A stretch of DNA of 10,559 nucleotides from Rhodoferax sp. (GTDB lineage: Bacteria; Pseudomonadota; Gammaproteobacteria; Burkholderiales; Burkholderiaceae_C), in contig JAQGMQ010000325.1 of the NCBI GenBank assembly GCA_028292305.1, positions 1 through 10,559 of the forward strand. The letters run 5' to 3'. This document shows, one piece after another, positions 1-7,290 of the stretch; positions within the stretch are counted from its first letter, which is position 1, and the number at the start of each line of letters is the position of its first letter. Position numbers and translations under genes: made by a program. The notes under the pieces were generated by a model that ran no database searches, was not told the DNA's origin, and saw only the letters and a program-made list of their open reading frames with translations.

Positions 1-15
1 GTGCTCTTCCGATCT
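1..15 (+). other. Residual Illumina sequencing adapter
   Basis: The first 15 bases, GTGCTCTTCCGATCT, are identical to the 3' end of the Illumina TruSeq read-2 adapter. The read-1 version differs by having ACGCTCTTCC. The window therefore starts at a contig end with untrimmed adapter. Genomic sequence begins at about base 16. The reading frame happens to stay open through the adapter, so gene callers may run the first gene across it. Confidence 0.93.
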
Positions 16-16
16 C

Positions 17-448
17 ACGTTCGGCATCATGTCGCTATGCGGCTACGGACTCGACAACCTGTCGCTGATGGCGCTGACCGTCTCGACCGGCTTCGTCGTC
101 GACGACGCCATCGTCATGGTCGAGAACATCGCGCGCTACGTCGAAGCGGGCGAGGCGCCGTTCGAGGCCGCGCTCAAGGGCGCCAAGCAGATCGGCTTCA
201 CCATCGTGTCGCTGACCGTGTCGCTGGTGGGCACCTTCGGCGTGATGTACCTGGCCGGCTTTTCCATCAACAACCTGACGCTGATGGCGCTGACCATCTC
301 CACCGGCTTCGTGGTGGACGACGCCATCGTCATGATCGAGAACATCGCCCGCTACGTCGAGCAGGGCGAGCCGCCGATGCAGGCCGCGCTCAAGGGCGCC
401 AAGCAGATCGGCTTCACCATCATCTCGCTGACGATCTCGCTGATCGCG
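17..448 (+). repeat. Diverged in-frame direct repeat, 2 x 216 bp (RND TM3-TM5 segment)
   Basis: Unit A (17-232) and unit B (233-448) each encode 72 residues running from late TM3 through TM4 to mid TM5 of an RND permease. The period is exactly 216 bp. By hand alignment, 54 of 72 residues agree (75%). A 41-base stretch is identical between units (165-205 and 381-421), while the rest carries many synonymous and conservative changes. Only one unit is expected in an RND protein. Unit A starts directly after adapter sequence and ends at GTGTCGCTG, a string that also fits the normal TM3 coding sequence. It is probably a chimeric join. Confidence 0.85.
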
Positions 449-2233
449 GTGCTGATCCCGCTGCTGTTCATGGGCGACGTGGTGGGTCGGCTGTTCCATG
501 AATTCGCGATCACGCTGGCGGTGTCGATCCTGATCTCGGCGGTGGTGTCGCTCACGCTCACGCCGATGCTGTGCGCGCGCCTGCTGAAACACACCCCCGA
601 AGAAAACCACGGCCGGCTCTATCAGGCCACGGGCCGGTTCTTCGAGGCCACCATCGCGCGTTACGGCCGCATGCTCGACTGGGTGCTCGACCGGCACCTG
701 GTCACGCTGCTGGTGTTCGTGGCCACGGCCGCGCTCACCGTGCTGTTGTACCTGGTGGTGCCCAAAGGCTTCTTCCCGGTGCAGGACACCGGTGTGCTGC
801 AGGGCATCACCGAGGCGGCGCAGGCCACCTCGTTTCCGGCCATGGCCGAACGCCAGCAGGCCCTGGCCGAGCAGATTCTGAAGGACCCGGCGGTGCAGAG
901 CCTGTCGTCGTTCATCGGGGTGGACGGCGGCAACGCCACGCTCAATGCCGGTCGCATGCTGATCAACCTGAAACCGAAGGAGGGCCGCGGTGCGTCGGCC
1001 ACCGAAGTGATGCGCCGCATCGCCGACTCGGCCCGCGCGGTGCCGGGCATTGCGCTGTACCTGCAGCCGGTGCAGGACCTGACCATCGAAGACCGCATCG
1101 CCAAGACGCAGTACCAGTTCCTGCTGTCGTCGCCCGACGCCACCGCGCTGTCCAGCATCACCGGTCAGCTGGTGGAGCGGCTGCGCGGCCTGCCGCAGTT
1201 GGCCGACGTGGCCAGCGATTTGCAGGACCAGGGCCTGCAGGCCTATGTGGAGATCGACCGGGTCAACGCCGGGCGACTTGGCGTGACCGTGGCGGCCATC
1301 GACACGGCGCTGTACAACGCCTTCGGCCAGCGGCTGATCTCCACCATCTTCACCCAGTCGAACCAGTACCGCGTGGTGCTCGAAGTGGCGCCGGACTTCA
1401 AGGCCGGGCCGCAGGCACTCGAAGGCCTGTACGTGCCGGCCAGCACCAATGGCGTGACGGCGCAGATCCCGCTGGCCTCGGTGGCACGGGTCAGCCAGCG
1501 GGCGGCCGCGCTGTCGGTCAACCACGTCGGGCAGTTTCCTTCGGCCACGGTGTCGTTCAACACCGCGCCGGGCGTGTCGCTTGGCGCCGCGGTCGACGCG
1601 ATCAAGGCCGAAGAGGCCGCGATCGACCTGCCGGCCAGCATGGAGACCAGCTTCCAGGGCGCGGCGCTGGCGTTCCAGGCTTCGCTGTCGAACACGCTGC
1701 TGCTGATCCTGGCCGCGGTGGTCACCATGTACATCGTGCTCGGCGTGTTGTATGAGAGCACCATCCACCCGGTGACGATCCTGTCGACCCTGCCCTCGGC
1801 CGGCCTGGGTGCGCTGCTGGCGCTGCTGGCCGCAGGCCAGGAGCTGGACATCATCGCCATCATCGGCATCGTGCTGCTGATCGGCATCGTGAAGAAGAAC
1901 GCGATCATGATGATCGACTTCGCGCTGGACGCCGAACGCGAGCAGGGCCTGCCGCCGCGCCAGGCCATCCACCAGGCCTGCCTGCTGCGCTTTCGCCCGA
2001 TCCTGATGACCACGCTGGCCGCGCTGCTGGGCGCGCTGCCGCTGATGCTGGGCACCGGCGTGGGCAGCGAGCTGCGCCACCCACTGGGCGTGACCATGGT
2101 CGGTGGCCTCATCGTGAGCCAGTTGCTGACCTTGTTCACCACGCCGGTGATCTACCTCGGCTTTGCGCGGCTGTCGGAACGCTGGCGCCACCGCCACGCC
2201 AAACGCGGCACGGCCGTCGGAGCCGGCGAATGA
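17..2233 (+). CDS. mdtB: RND multidrug efflux permease, MdtB/MuxB type (5' partial, chimeric start)
   Basis: This is an inner-membrane proton/drug antiporter subunit of the hydrophobe/amphiphile efflux RND family. The frame is open from the left edge, so the ATG at 29 is an internal Met and not the start. The trusted part (from about base 230) runs from late TM3 to the C-terminus. It contains TM4 with the proton-relay pair Asp-Asp (codons 317 and 320), TM5-TM6, TM7 near 701-760, the second periplasmic porter loop (about 770-1650), and TM8-TM12 including Lys-Lys-Asn (1892-1900), the TM10 motif that pairs with the TM4 aspartates. Length and C-terminus fit MdtB of about 1040 aa. Motifs such as GFSINNLTLMALTI favour MdtB over MdtC. 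In E. coli, MdtB works with MdtC as a B2C heterotrimer. The stop overlaps the next start (ATGA). The first 72 codons are a second copy of TM3-TM5 and probably artefactual. Confidence 0.9.
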   Translation, partial: TFGIMSLCGYGLDNLSLMALTVSTGFVVDDAIVMVENIARYVEAGEAPFEAALKGAKQIGFTIVSLTVSLVGTFGVMYLAGFSINNLTLMALTISTGFVVDDAIVMIENIARYVEQGEPPMQAALKGAKQIGFTIISLTISLIAVLIPLLFMGDVVGRLFHEFAITLAVSILISAVVSLTLTPMLCARLLKHTPEENHGRLYQATGRFFEATIARYGRMLDWVLDRHLVTLLVFVATAALTVLLYLVVPKGFFPVQDTGVLQGITEAAQATSFPAMAERQQALAEQILKDPAVQSLSSFIGVDGGNATLNAGRMLINLKPKEGRGASATEVMRRIADSARAVPGIALYLQPVQDLTIEDRIAKTQYQFLLSSPDATALSSITGQLVERLRGLPQLADVASDLQDQGLQAYVEIDRVNAGRLGVTVAAIDTALYNAFGQRLISTIFTQSNQYRVVLEVAPDFKAGPQALEGLYVPASTNGVTAQIPLASVARVSQRAAALSVNHVGQFPSATVSFNTAPGVSLGAAVDAIKAEEAAIDLPASMETSFQGAALAFQASLSNTLLLILAAVVTMYIVLGVLYESTIHPVTILSTLPSAGLGALLALLAAGQELDIIAIIGIVLLIGIVKKNAIMMIDFALDAEREQGLPPRQAIHQACLLRFRPILMTTLAALLGALPLMLGTGVGSELRHPLGVTMVGGLIVSQLLTLFTTPVIYLGFARLSERWRHRHAKRGTAVGAGE
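2219..2222 (+). promoter_or_regulatory. Ribosome binding site of mdtC
   Basis: GGAG lies seven bases before the ATG at 2230, inside the 3' end of mdtB. It supports that start and suggests both coupled and direct initiation of mdtC. Confidence 0.6.
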
Positions 2234-5200
2234 GCTTTTCGGCGGTCTTCATCCACCGGCCCATCGCCACGTCGCTGCTCACGCTCGGCCTTGCGCTGGC
2301 GGGCGCGATCGCCTTCTTCCAGCTGCCGGTGGCGCCGCTGCCGCAAGTCGACTTCCCCACCATCTCGGTCTCGGCCTCGTTGCCCGGCGCCAGCCCCGAG
2401 ACCATGGCCGCCACGGTGGCCACGCCGCTCGAACGCGCGCTCGGTGCCATTGCCGGCGTGACCGAAATGACCTCGTCCTCGTCGCTGGGCAACAGCCGCG
2501 TCACGCTGCAGTTCGACCTGAACCGCAACATCGACGGCGCCGCGCGCGACGTGCAGGCCGCCATCAACGCCGCCCGCACGCTGCTGCCCACCAGCCTGCC
2601 CAGCAACCCGACCTACCGCAAGGTGAACCCGGCCGATGCGCCGATCATGATCCTGGCGCTGACCTCCGACACGCTGACCCGCGGCCAGATGTACGACGCG
2701 GCCTCCACTGTGCTGGCGCAGCGGCTGTCGCAGGTGGACGGCATCGGCCAGGTCAGCATCGGCGGCGGCGCGCTGCCGGCCGTGCGCGTCGAGCTGGACC
2801 CGAACCGCCTGGCCGCCAACGGCATCGCGCTGGACGATGTGCGCACGGCCATCACCGCCACCAACGCCAACCGGCCCAAGGGCGCGGTGGAAGACGCCAC
2901 GCGCTACTGGCAGATCGGCGCCAACGACCAGGCCCGCAGCGCGGCCGAATACGCGCCGCTGATCGTGCGCTGGCGCAACGGCAACGCGGTGCGGCTGCAG
3001 GACGTGGGCCAGGTGCTCGACTCGGTGCAGGACGTGCGCAACTACGGCGCGGCCAACGGCAAGCCGGCGATCCTGCTGATCCTCAACAAACAGCCCGGCG
3101 CCAACATCATCGAGACCGTGGACCAGGTGCGCGCCCTGCTGCCGCGGTTGCGCGCGTCGATCCCGCCGACCATCGACCTCGGCGTGGTGATGGACCGCAG
3201 CCCGACCATCCGCGCTTCCTTGCGCGAGGTGGAGCGCGCGCTCGGCATCTCCATCGGGCTGGTGATCCTGGTGGTGTTCCTGTTCCTGCGCAACGGCCGC
3301 GCCGCGCTGATCCCCAGCGTGGCGGTGCCGGTGTCGCTGGCCGGCACCTTCGGCGTGATGTACCTCTGCGGCTACAGCCTGGACAACCTGTCGCTGATGG
3401 CGCTGACCGTGGCCACCGGCTTCGTGGTCGACGACGCCATCGTGGTGCTGGAGAACATCACGCGGCACATGGAACGGGGCAAGACGGCGCTGCAGGCGGC
3501 GCTGGTGGGCGCGCGCGAGATCGGCTTCACCGTGGTCTCGATCAGTTTGTCGCTGATCGCCGTGTTCATCCCGATCCTGATGATGGGCGGCGTGGTCGGC
3601 CGGCTGTTCCGCGAATTCGCGGTGGTGCTGACAGCGGCGATCCTGGTGTCGATGGTGGTGTCGCTGACCACCACCCCGATGATGTGTGCGGCCCTGCTGA
3701 AGACGCCGCCGCCCGCGGCACGGGACGGAACAGGCTGGGCCGCCCGCGCGCGCCGCTGGGCCACGCGGGCCGAGTCGGCCGTGCTGCGCCGCTACCGGCG
3801 CTCGCTGGCCTGGGCGCTGCGTCACCAGCCGGTGACACTGCTGGTGTTCGCGGCCGTGATCGGGCTCAACGTGTACCTGTACGGCGTGATCCCCAAGGGT
3901 TTCTTTCCGCAACAGGACACCGGCCGCGTGATCGGCTTCGTGCAGGCCGACCAGGCCACTTCGTTCCAGGCCATGCAGCAGCGGCTCGACCGCTTTCTGG
4001 CCATCGTGCAGGCCGACCCGGCGGTGGACACCGTGACCGGCTTCACCGGCGGCGGCCAGCGCAACACGGCGCAGATGTTCCTGTCGCTCAAGCCGCTGTC
4101 CGAGCGGCACGATTCGGCCGACCAGGTGGTGGCGCGGCTGCGCACGCGGCTGGCCGGCGAGGCTGGCGCCAACCTGTTCCTGAACCCGGTGCAGGACATC
4201 CGCATCGGCGGGCGCCAGTCGAACGCGGCCTACCAGTACACGCTGCAGGCCGATGCGCTGGAAGACCTGCGCACCTGGGAGCCGCGCATCCGCCAGGCCT
4301 TGCAGCGCCTGCCCGAGCTGGCCGACGTGAACAGCGACCAGCAGGACCGCGGACTGCAGACTTCGCTGGTGATCGACCGCGACGCGCTGACCCGCCTGGG
4401 CCTGAGCATGGCCAGCGTGGACTCGACCCTGAACGACGCCTTCGGCCAGCGCCAGGTCGGCGTGATCTACAACCCCTTGAACCAATACCGCGTGGTGATG
4501 GAGATCGCGCCGCAGTACCTGCAAAGCCCCGAGACGCTGCGCCAGCTGATGTTCGTGTCGGGCACCGGCGCGATGGTGCCGCTGGCCGCGTTCGCGCGCA
4601 TGGAGCTGACCAACACGCCGCTGGCGGTGAACCACCAGGGCGGCACGCCGGCCACCACGGTGAGCTTCAACCTGCCGATCGGGGTGTCGCTGTCGGAAGC
4701 CAGCGACGCGGTGCACAACGCCATGGCCGAGCTGGGCGTGCCGGTGTCGGTGCGTGGCACGTTTGCGGGCACGGCGCAGGCGTTTGCGCAGTCGCTCGGA
4801 AGTCAGCCGCTGTTGATCCTGGCGGCACTGGTCACGATCTACCTGGTGCTCGGCATCCTGTATGAAAACCTGGTGCACCCACTGACCATTCTCTCGACCC
4901 TGCCCTCGGCCGGCGTGGGCGCGTTGCTGGCGCTGCTGGCATTTCACACCGAGTTTTCCATCATCGCGCTGATCGGGGTGATCCTGCTGATCGGCATCGT
5001 CAAGAAGAACGCCATCATGATGATCGACTTCGCCATCACGCGGCAACGCGGCCAGGGAAACAACGGCCAGGCCCACGGCCTGACCGCCGCGCAGGCCATC
5101 TACAAGGCCTGCCAGCTGCGCGTGCGGCCCATCCTGATGACCACCGTGGCCGCCATCTTCGGCGCAGTGCCGCTGGCGCTGGGCACGGGCGACGGTGCCG

Positions 5201-5388
5201 AGCTGCGCCAGCCGCTGGGCATCGCCGTGGTCGGCGGGCTGATCCTGAGCCAGCTGTTGACGCTCTACACCACGCCGGTGGTCTACGTGGCCATCGACCG
5301 GCTGCGCGCCCGGGTGGTGGGCCTGCTGCCGCGCCGGCGCGCCGCGCCTGGCACGCCTCCTTTCGAGAAAGTCGACCATGCCGCCTGA
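2230..5388 (+). CDS. mdtC: RND multidrug efflux permease, MdtC/MuxC type
   Basis: This is a complete 1052-aa inner-membrane RND transporter, close to the usual length of about 1025-1040. Its N-terminus matches MdtC style: RPIATSLL, then LPVAPLPQVDFP (32-43) and SLPGASPETMA (50-60). The order is TM1 (about 12-30), first porter loop (about 35-335), TM2-TM6 (about 338-490) with FVVDDAIVVLEN carrying Asp401-Asp402, a basic cytoplasmic linker (491-535), TM7 (about 535-555), second porter loop (about 560-865), and TM8-TM12 with Lys925-Lys926-Asn927. All key proton-relay residues are present. The ATG overlaps the mdtB stop (ATGA), with GGAG seven bases upstream. In E. coli, MdtBC exports bile salts and novobiocin. 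The P. aeruginosa MuxABC-OpmB homologue exports beta-lactam, macrolide and novobiocin-type drugs. The actual substrates here are unknown. Confidence 0.95.
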   Translation: MSFSAVFIHRPIATSLLTLGLALAGAIAFFQLPVAPLPQVDFPTISVSASLPGASPETMAATVATPLERALGAIAGVTEMTSSSSLGNSRVTLQFDLNRNIDGAARDVQAAINAARTLLPTSLPSNPTYRKVNPADAPIMILALTSDTLTRGQMYDAASTVLAQRLSQVDGIGQVSIGGGALPAVRVELDPNRLAANGIALDDVRTAITATNANRPKGAVEDATRYWQIGANDQARSAAEYAPLIVRWRNGNAVRLQDVGQVLDSVQDVRNYGAANGKPAILLILNKQPGANIIETVDQVRALLPRLRASIPPTIDLGVVMDRSPTIRASLREVERALGISIGLVILVVFLFLRNGRAALIPSVAVPVSLAGTFGVMYLCGYSLDNLSLMALTVATGFVVDDAIVVLENITRHMERGKTALQAALVGAREIGFTVVSISLSLIAVFIPILMMGGVVGRLFREFAVVLTAAILVSMVVSLTTTPMMCAALLKTPPPAARDGTGWAARARRWATRAESAVLRRYRRSLAWALRHQPVTLLVFAAVIGLNVYLYGVIPKGFFPQQDTGRVIGFVQADQATSFQAMQQRLDRFLAIVQADPAVDTVTGFTGGGQRNTAQMFLSLKPLSERHDSADQVVARLRTRLAGEAGANLFLNPVQDIRIGGRQSNAAYQYTLQADALEDLRTWEPRIRQALQRLPELADVNSDQQDRGLQTSLVIDRDALTRLGLSMASVDSTLNDAFGQRQVGVIYNPLNQYRVVMEIAPQYLQSPETLRQLMFVSGTGAMVPLAAFARMELTNTPLAVNHQGGTPATTVSFNLPIGVSLSEASDAVHNAMAELGVPVSVRGTFAGTAQAFAQSLGSQPLLILAALVTIYLVLGILYENLVHPLTILSTLPSAGVGALLALLAFHTEFSIIALIGVILLIGIVKKNAIMMIDFAITRQRGQGNNGQAHGLTAAQAIYKACQLRVRPILMTTVAAIFGAVPLALGTGDGAELRQPLGIAVVGGLILSQLLTLYTTPVVYVAIDRLRARVVGLLPRRRAAPGTPPFEKVDHAA

Positions 5389-6904
5389 GCCGCGTTCAAT
5401 GCCCTTGTCCATTGCCTTGCCCATTGCCTTGCCCAAGGTTTTGAAAACCCCATCGCTGTGGCTGACGCTGGCCGCCGCACTGGCCGGCTGCAGCACCGCG
5501 CCGCCGTATCAACGCCCGGCCATGGAAATGCCCGCCAGCTTCCGCGAAGCCGCCGCGCAGCCAGCGGCAGCCACCCCGGTGCCAGATGACTGGTGGCGGC
5601 TGTTCAACGACCCGGCGCTGGACGCGCTGCAGGCCCAGGTGGCCATCGGCAATGAAAACCTCAAGGCCAGCGTGGCGCAGTACCGCGCGGCCCAGGCGGC
5701 GCTGGCGGGCAGCCGTGGCGCGCTGCTGCCCAGCTTCGGCCTGGGCCTGGACGCCAGCCGCAGCGGCAGCGGCAGCAGCCGAAGCACCAGCAGCACCGGC
5801 AACGGCAATAACAACAGCAGCGCGGGCAGCGTTGGCAACAGCGTCAGCCTGACCGGCTCGGCCAGTTGGGAGGTCGACCTGTGGGGCCGGCTGTCGGGCC
5901 AGGTCGACACCGCGCAGGCCCGGTTGCAGGCCAGCCGCGACGACCTGGCCGCGGCCGAGCTTTCGGTGCGGGCCACGCTGGCGCAAACCTATTTCTCGCT
6001 GCGCGCCGCCGAGGCCCAGACCGCCCTGCTGCAAGACACGCTGACGGCCTACCAGCGTTCGCTCGACCTGACGCAAAACCGCTACCAGGCCGGCGTGGCC
6101 TCGGCGGCCGACGTGGCCCAGGCGCAGAACCAGCTGAAGTCGACCCAGGCCCAGCTGATCGAATCGCGCAGCAGCCGTGCCCAGTTCGAACACGCACTGG
6201 CCGTGCTGCTCGGCCGCCCGCCCGGCCTGTTCGACCTGGGCAACACCGCCACGCTGCCGATGGCCCCCGACGCGCCACCGCAGTTGCCTGCGCAGTTGCT
6301 CGAACGCCGCCCCGACATCGCCGCGGCCGAGCGCCGCGTGGCCGCCGCCAATGCCCAGGTGGGGGTGGCCCGTGCGGCATTCTTCCCGGCGCTCACGTTG
6401 TCGGCCAGCGCCGGCTACCGTGGCAGCACGCTGGCCAACCTGGTGAGTGCGCCCAACCTGTTCTGGTCGCTCGGGCCGGCCCTGGCGCTCACCGCGTTCG
6501 ACGGCGGCCAGCGCCAGGCCGCCGTGGACTCGGCCCGCGCCGGCGTCGACCAGGCCGCGGCCAGCTACCGGCAAACCGTGCTGACCGCGCTGCAGGAGGT
6601 GGAAGACAACCTGGTCATCGCCGCCAGCCTGCAGGAAGAAACCGGCGTGCTGGCCGAGGCGCTGACCGCCGCCCGCCGCGCGCTCGACGTGACCACCAAC
6701 CAGTACCGCGCCGGCACGGTGAGCTACCTGAACGTGGTCAGCGCGCAGACCGCCGTGCTGAGCGCCGAGCGCAGCCTGCTCGACGTGCGCAGCCGGCGCC
6801 TGGCGGCCATCGCCCAGCTGCTGAAGAACGTGGCCGGGCGTTGGGACTTGCCGCCGGCCGCACTGCAGTCGGGCGGCCCTGCCCCTACACTTCGGGCGCC
6901 ATGA
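5378..6904 (+). CDS. opmB: Outer-membrane efflux lipoprotein, OprM/NodT (OpmB-like) family
   Basis: This is the outer-membrane channel of the tripartite pump, predicted to form a trimeric beta-barrel with a periplasmic alpha-helical duct. It has 508 aa, slightly longer than the usual 460-490. The N-terminus is a signal peptide ending in the lipobox LAGC (lipidated Cys38), followed by STAPPYQRP, typical of the NodT/OprM family. Two outer-membrane efflux repeats follow. The first is about 75-280, with the motif NRYQAGVASAADV (234-246). The second is about 305-490, with NQYRAGTVSYLNVVSAQ (441-457). A Ser/Gly/Asn-rich stretch (126-156) fits a surface loop of the barrel. The start at 5378 overlaps the mdtC stop by 11 bases and has a plausible GAGAAAG six bases upstream. 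An in-frame ATG at 5399 would give a more usual 31-residue signal peptide. Position after mdtBC mirrors muxABC-opmB. The symbol is by analogy. Confidence 0.92.
   Translation: MPPEPRSMPLSIALPIALPKVLKTPSLWLTLAAALAGCSTAPPYQRPAMEMPASFREAAAQPAAATPVPDDWWRLFNDPALDALQAQVAIGNENLKASVAQYRAAQAALAGSRGALLPSFGLGLDASRSGSGSSRSTSSTGNGNNNSSAGSVGNSVSLTGSASWEVDLWGRLSGQVDTAQARLQASRDDLAAAELSVRATLAQTYFSLRAAEAQTALLQDTLTAYQRSLDLTQNRYQAGVASAADVAQAQNQLKSTQAQLIESRSSRAQFEHALAVLLGRPPGLFDLGNTATLPMAPDAPPQLPAQLLERRPDIAAAERRVAAANAQVGVARAAFFPALTLSASAGYRGSTLANLVSAPNLFWSLGPALALTAFDGGQRQAAVDSARAGVDQAAASYRQTVLTALQEVEDNLVIAASLQEETGVLAEALTAARRALDVTTNQYRAGTVSYLNVVSAQTAVLSAERSLLDVRSRRLAAIAQLLKNVAGRWDLPPAALQSGGPAPTLRAP
5411..5434 (+). 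repeat. 12-bp tandem repeat in signal-peptide coding region
   Basis: ATTGCCTTGCCC occurs twice back to back (5411-5422 and 5423-5434). It encodes Ile-Ala-Leu-Pro twice in the signal peptide of the outer-membrane lipoprotein. A partial third unit precedes it (CCCTTGTCC). Being a multiple of three, copy-number slippage would lengthen or shorten the leader without a frameshift. Confidence 0.7.
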
Positions 6905-7212
6905 GCGACGCGCCCCACGCCACACCACCCACCGAGATCTACACCGCCTGCGTCGAGTCGTCGGGCGCGTGTTTCCCCGCGCCGGCGGATCTGCCGCTGC
7001 TGGTGGCGGCCGAACACGCGGGCTTCAGCCCACCCAGCTCGTGCCGCAACGGCACCTGCCGCACCTGCATCGGCCAACTGGTGCGCGGGCAGGTGCACTA
7101 CCGCATCCAGTGGCCCGGCCTGTCGGCGGATGAAAAGGCCGAGGGCTACATCCTGCCCTGCGTGGCCTATCCGGTGGGCGACGTACTGCTGCGGCTGGCC
7201 GGCAAATTCTGA
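6901..7212 (+). CDS. Plant-type 2Fe-2S ferredoxin
   Basis: This is a small soluble electron carrier of 103 aa. The cluster ligands are visible as CRNGTCRTC (Cys48, Cys53, Cys56; C-x4-C-x2-C) plus Cys87 after 30 residues in ILPCVAYP, the spacing of plant/vertebrate-type 2Fe-2S ferredoxins. The stretch PGLSADEKAEGYILPC is typical of the short ferredoxins found in Burkholderiales. Two further cysteines (17 and 24) are not part of the standard ligand set. There is no signal peptide or membrane segment, so it is probably cytoplasmic. Its ATG overlaps the lipoprotein stop (ATGA) and no Shine-Dalgarno is visible, which suggests translational coupling to the efflux genes. A TACACT -10-like hexamer nine bases before the ATG could instead give a leaderless transcript. 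The redox partner is not in the window and its role beside an efflux pump is unknown. Confidence 0.92.
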   Translation: MSDAPHATPPTEIYTACVESSGACFPAPADLPLLVAAEHAGFSPPSSCRNGTCRTCIGQLVRGQVHYRIQWPGLSADEKAEGYILPCVAYPVGDVLLRLAGKF

Positions 7213-7235
7213 TTGGCGGGCGCCGGGTCGTCGGG

Positions 7236-7251
7236 CCGGTTCCATGACCGG
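7236..7251 (+). terminator. Small hairpin after the ferredoxin gene, possible weak terminator
   Basis: CCGGT (7236-7240) and ACCGG (7247-7251) form a five-base stem around the loop TCCATG, 23 bases after the ferredoxin stop. There is no T-run, so intrinsic termination is doubtful. It may only be a pause or RNA-stability element at the operon end. Confidence 0.25.
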
Positions 7252-7275
7252 ACGAACGCCGCAAAGACAGCACAC

Positions 7276-7281
7276 TAAAAT
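7276..7281 (+). promoter_or_regulatory. Possible -10 element for the c-di-GMP gene
   Basis: TAAAAT agrees with the sigma-70 -10 consensus at five of six bases and stands out in this GC-rich region, 130 bases before the ATG at 7411. No good -35 hexamer is found 16-18 bases upstream, so an activator or an unusual promoter would be needed. The predicted transcription start (about 7288) lies just before the palindrome at 7291-7310. Confidence 0.35.
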
Positions 7282-7290
7282 CGTACACCG

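Noticed and set aside
29..31. ATG at 29 as the true start of the first RND gene
   Set aside because: Codons before it (Thr-Phe-Gly-Ile at 17-28) already match RND TM3, so this Met is internal and the gene is cut by the contig end.
1782..1930. Near-identical stretches shared by mdtB and mdtC (around TM9-TM10) as possible gene conversion
   Set aside because: The shared strings encode strongly conserved RND motifs (STLPSAG, KKNAIMMIDFA) under the same codon bias. Ordinary paralogy is enough to explain them.
2152..5496. Long minus-strand open frame opposite mdtC and the gene ends around it
   Set aside because: It is the same GC-driven shadow effect. It spans the boundaries of three well-supported + strand genes and shows low-complexity composition.
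7236..7251. Confident intrinsic terminator for the efflux operon
   Set aside because: The stem is only five base pairs and no T-run follows, so it is kept only as a low-confidence hairpin.
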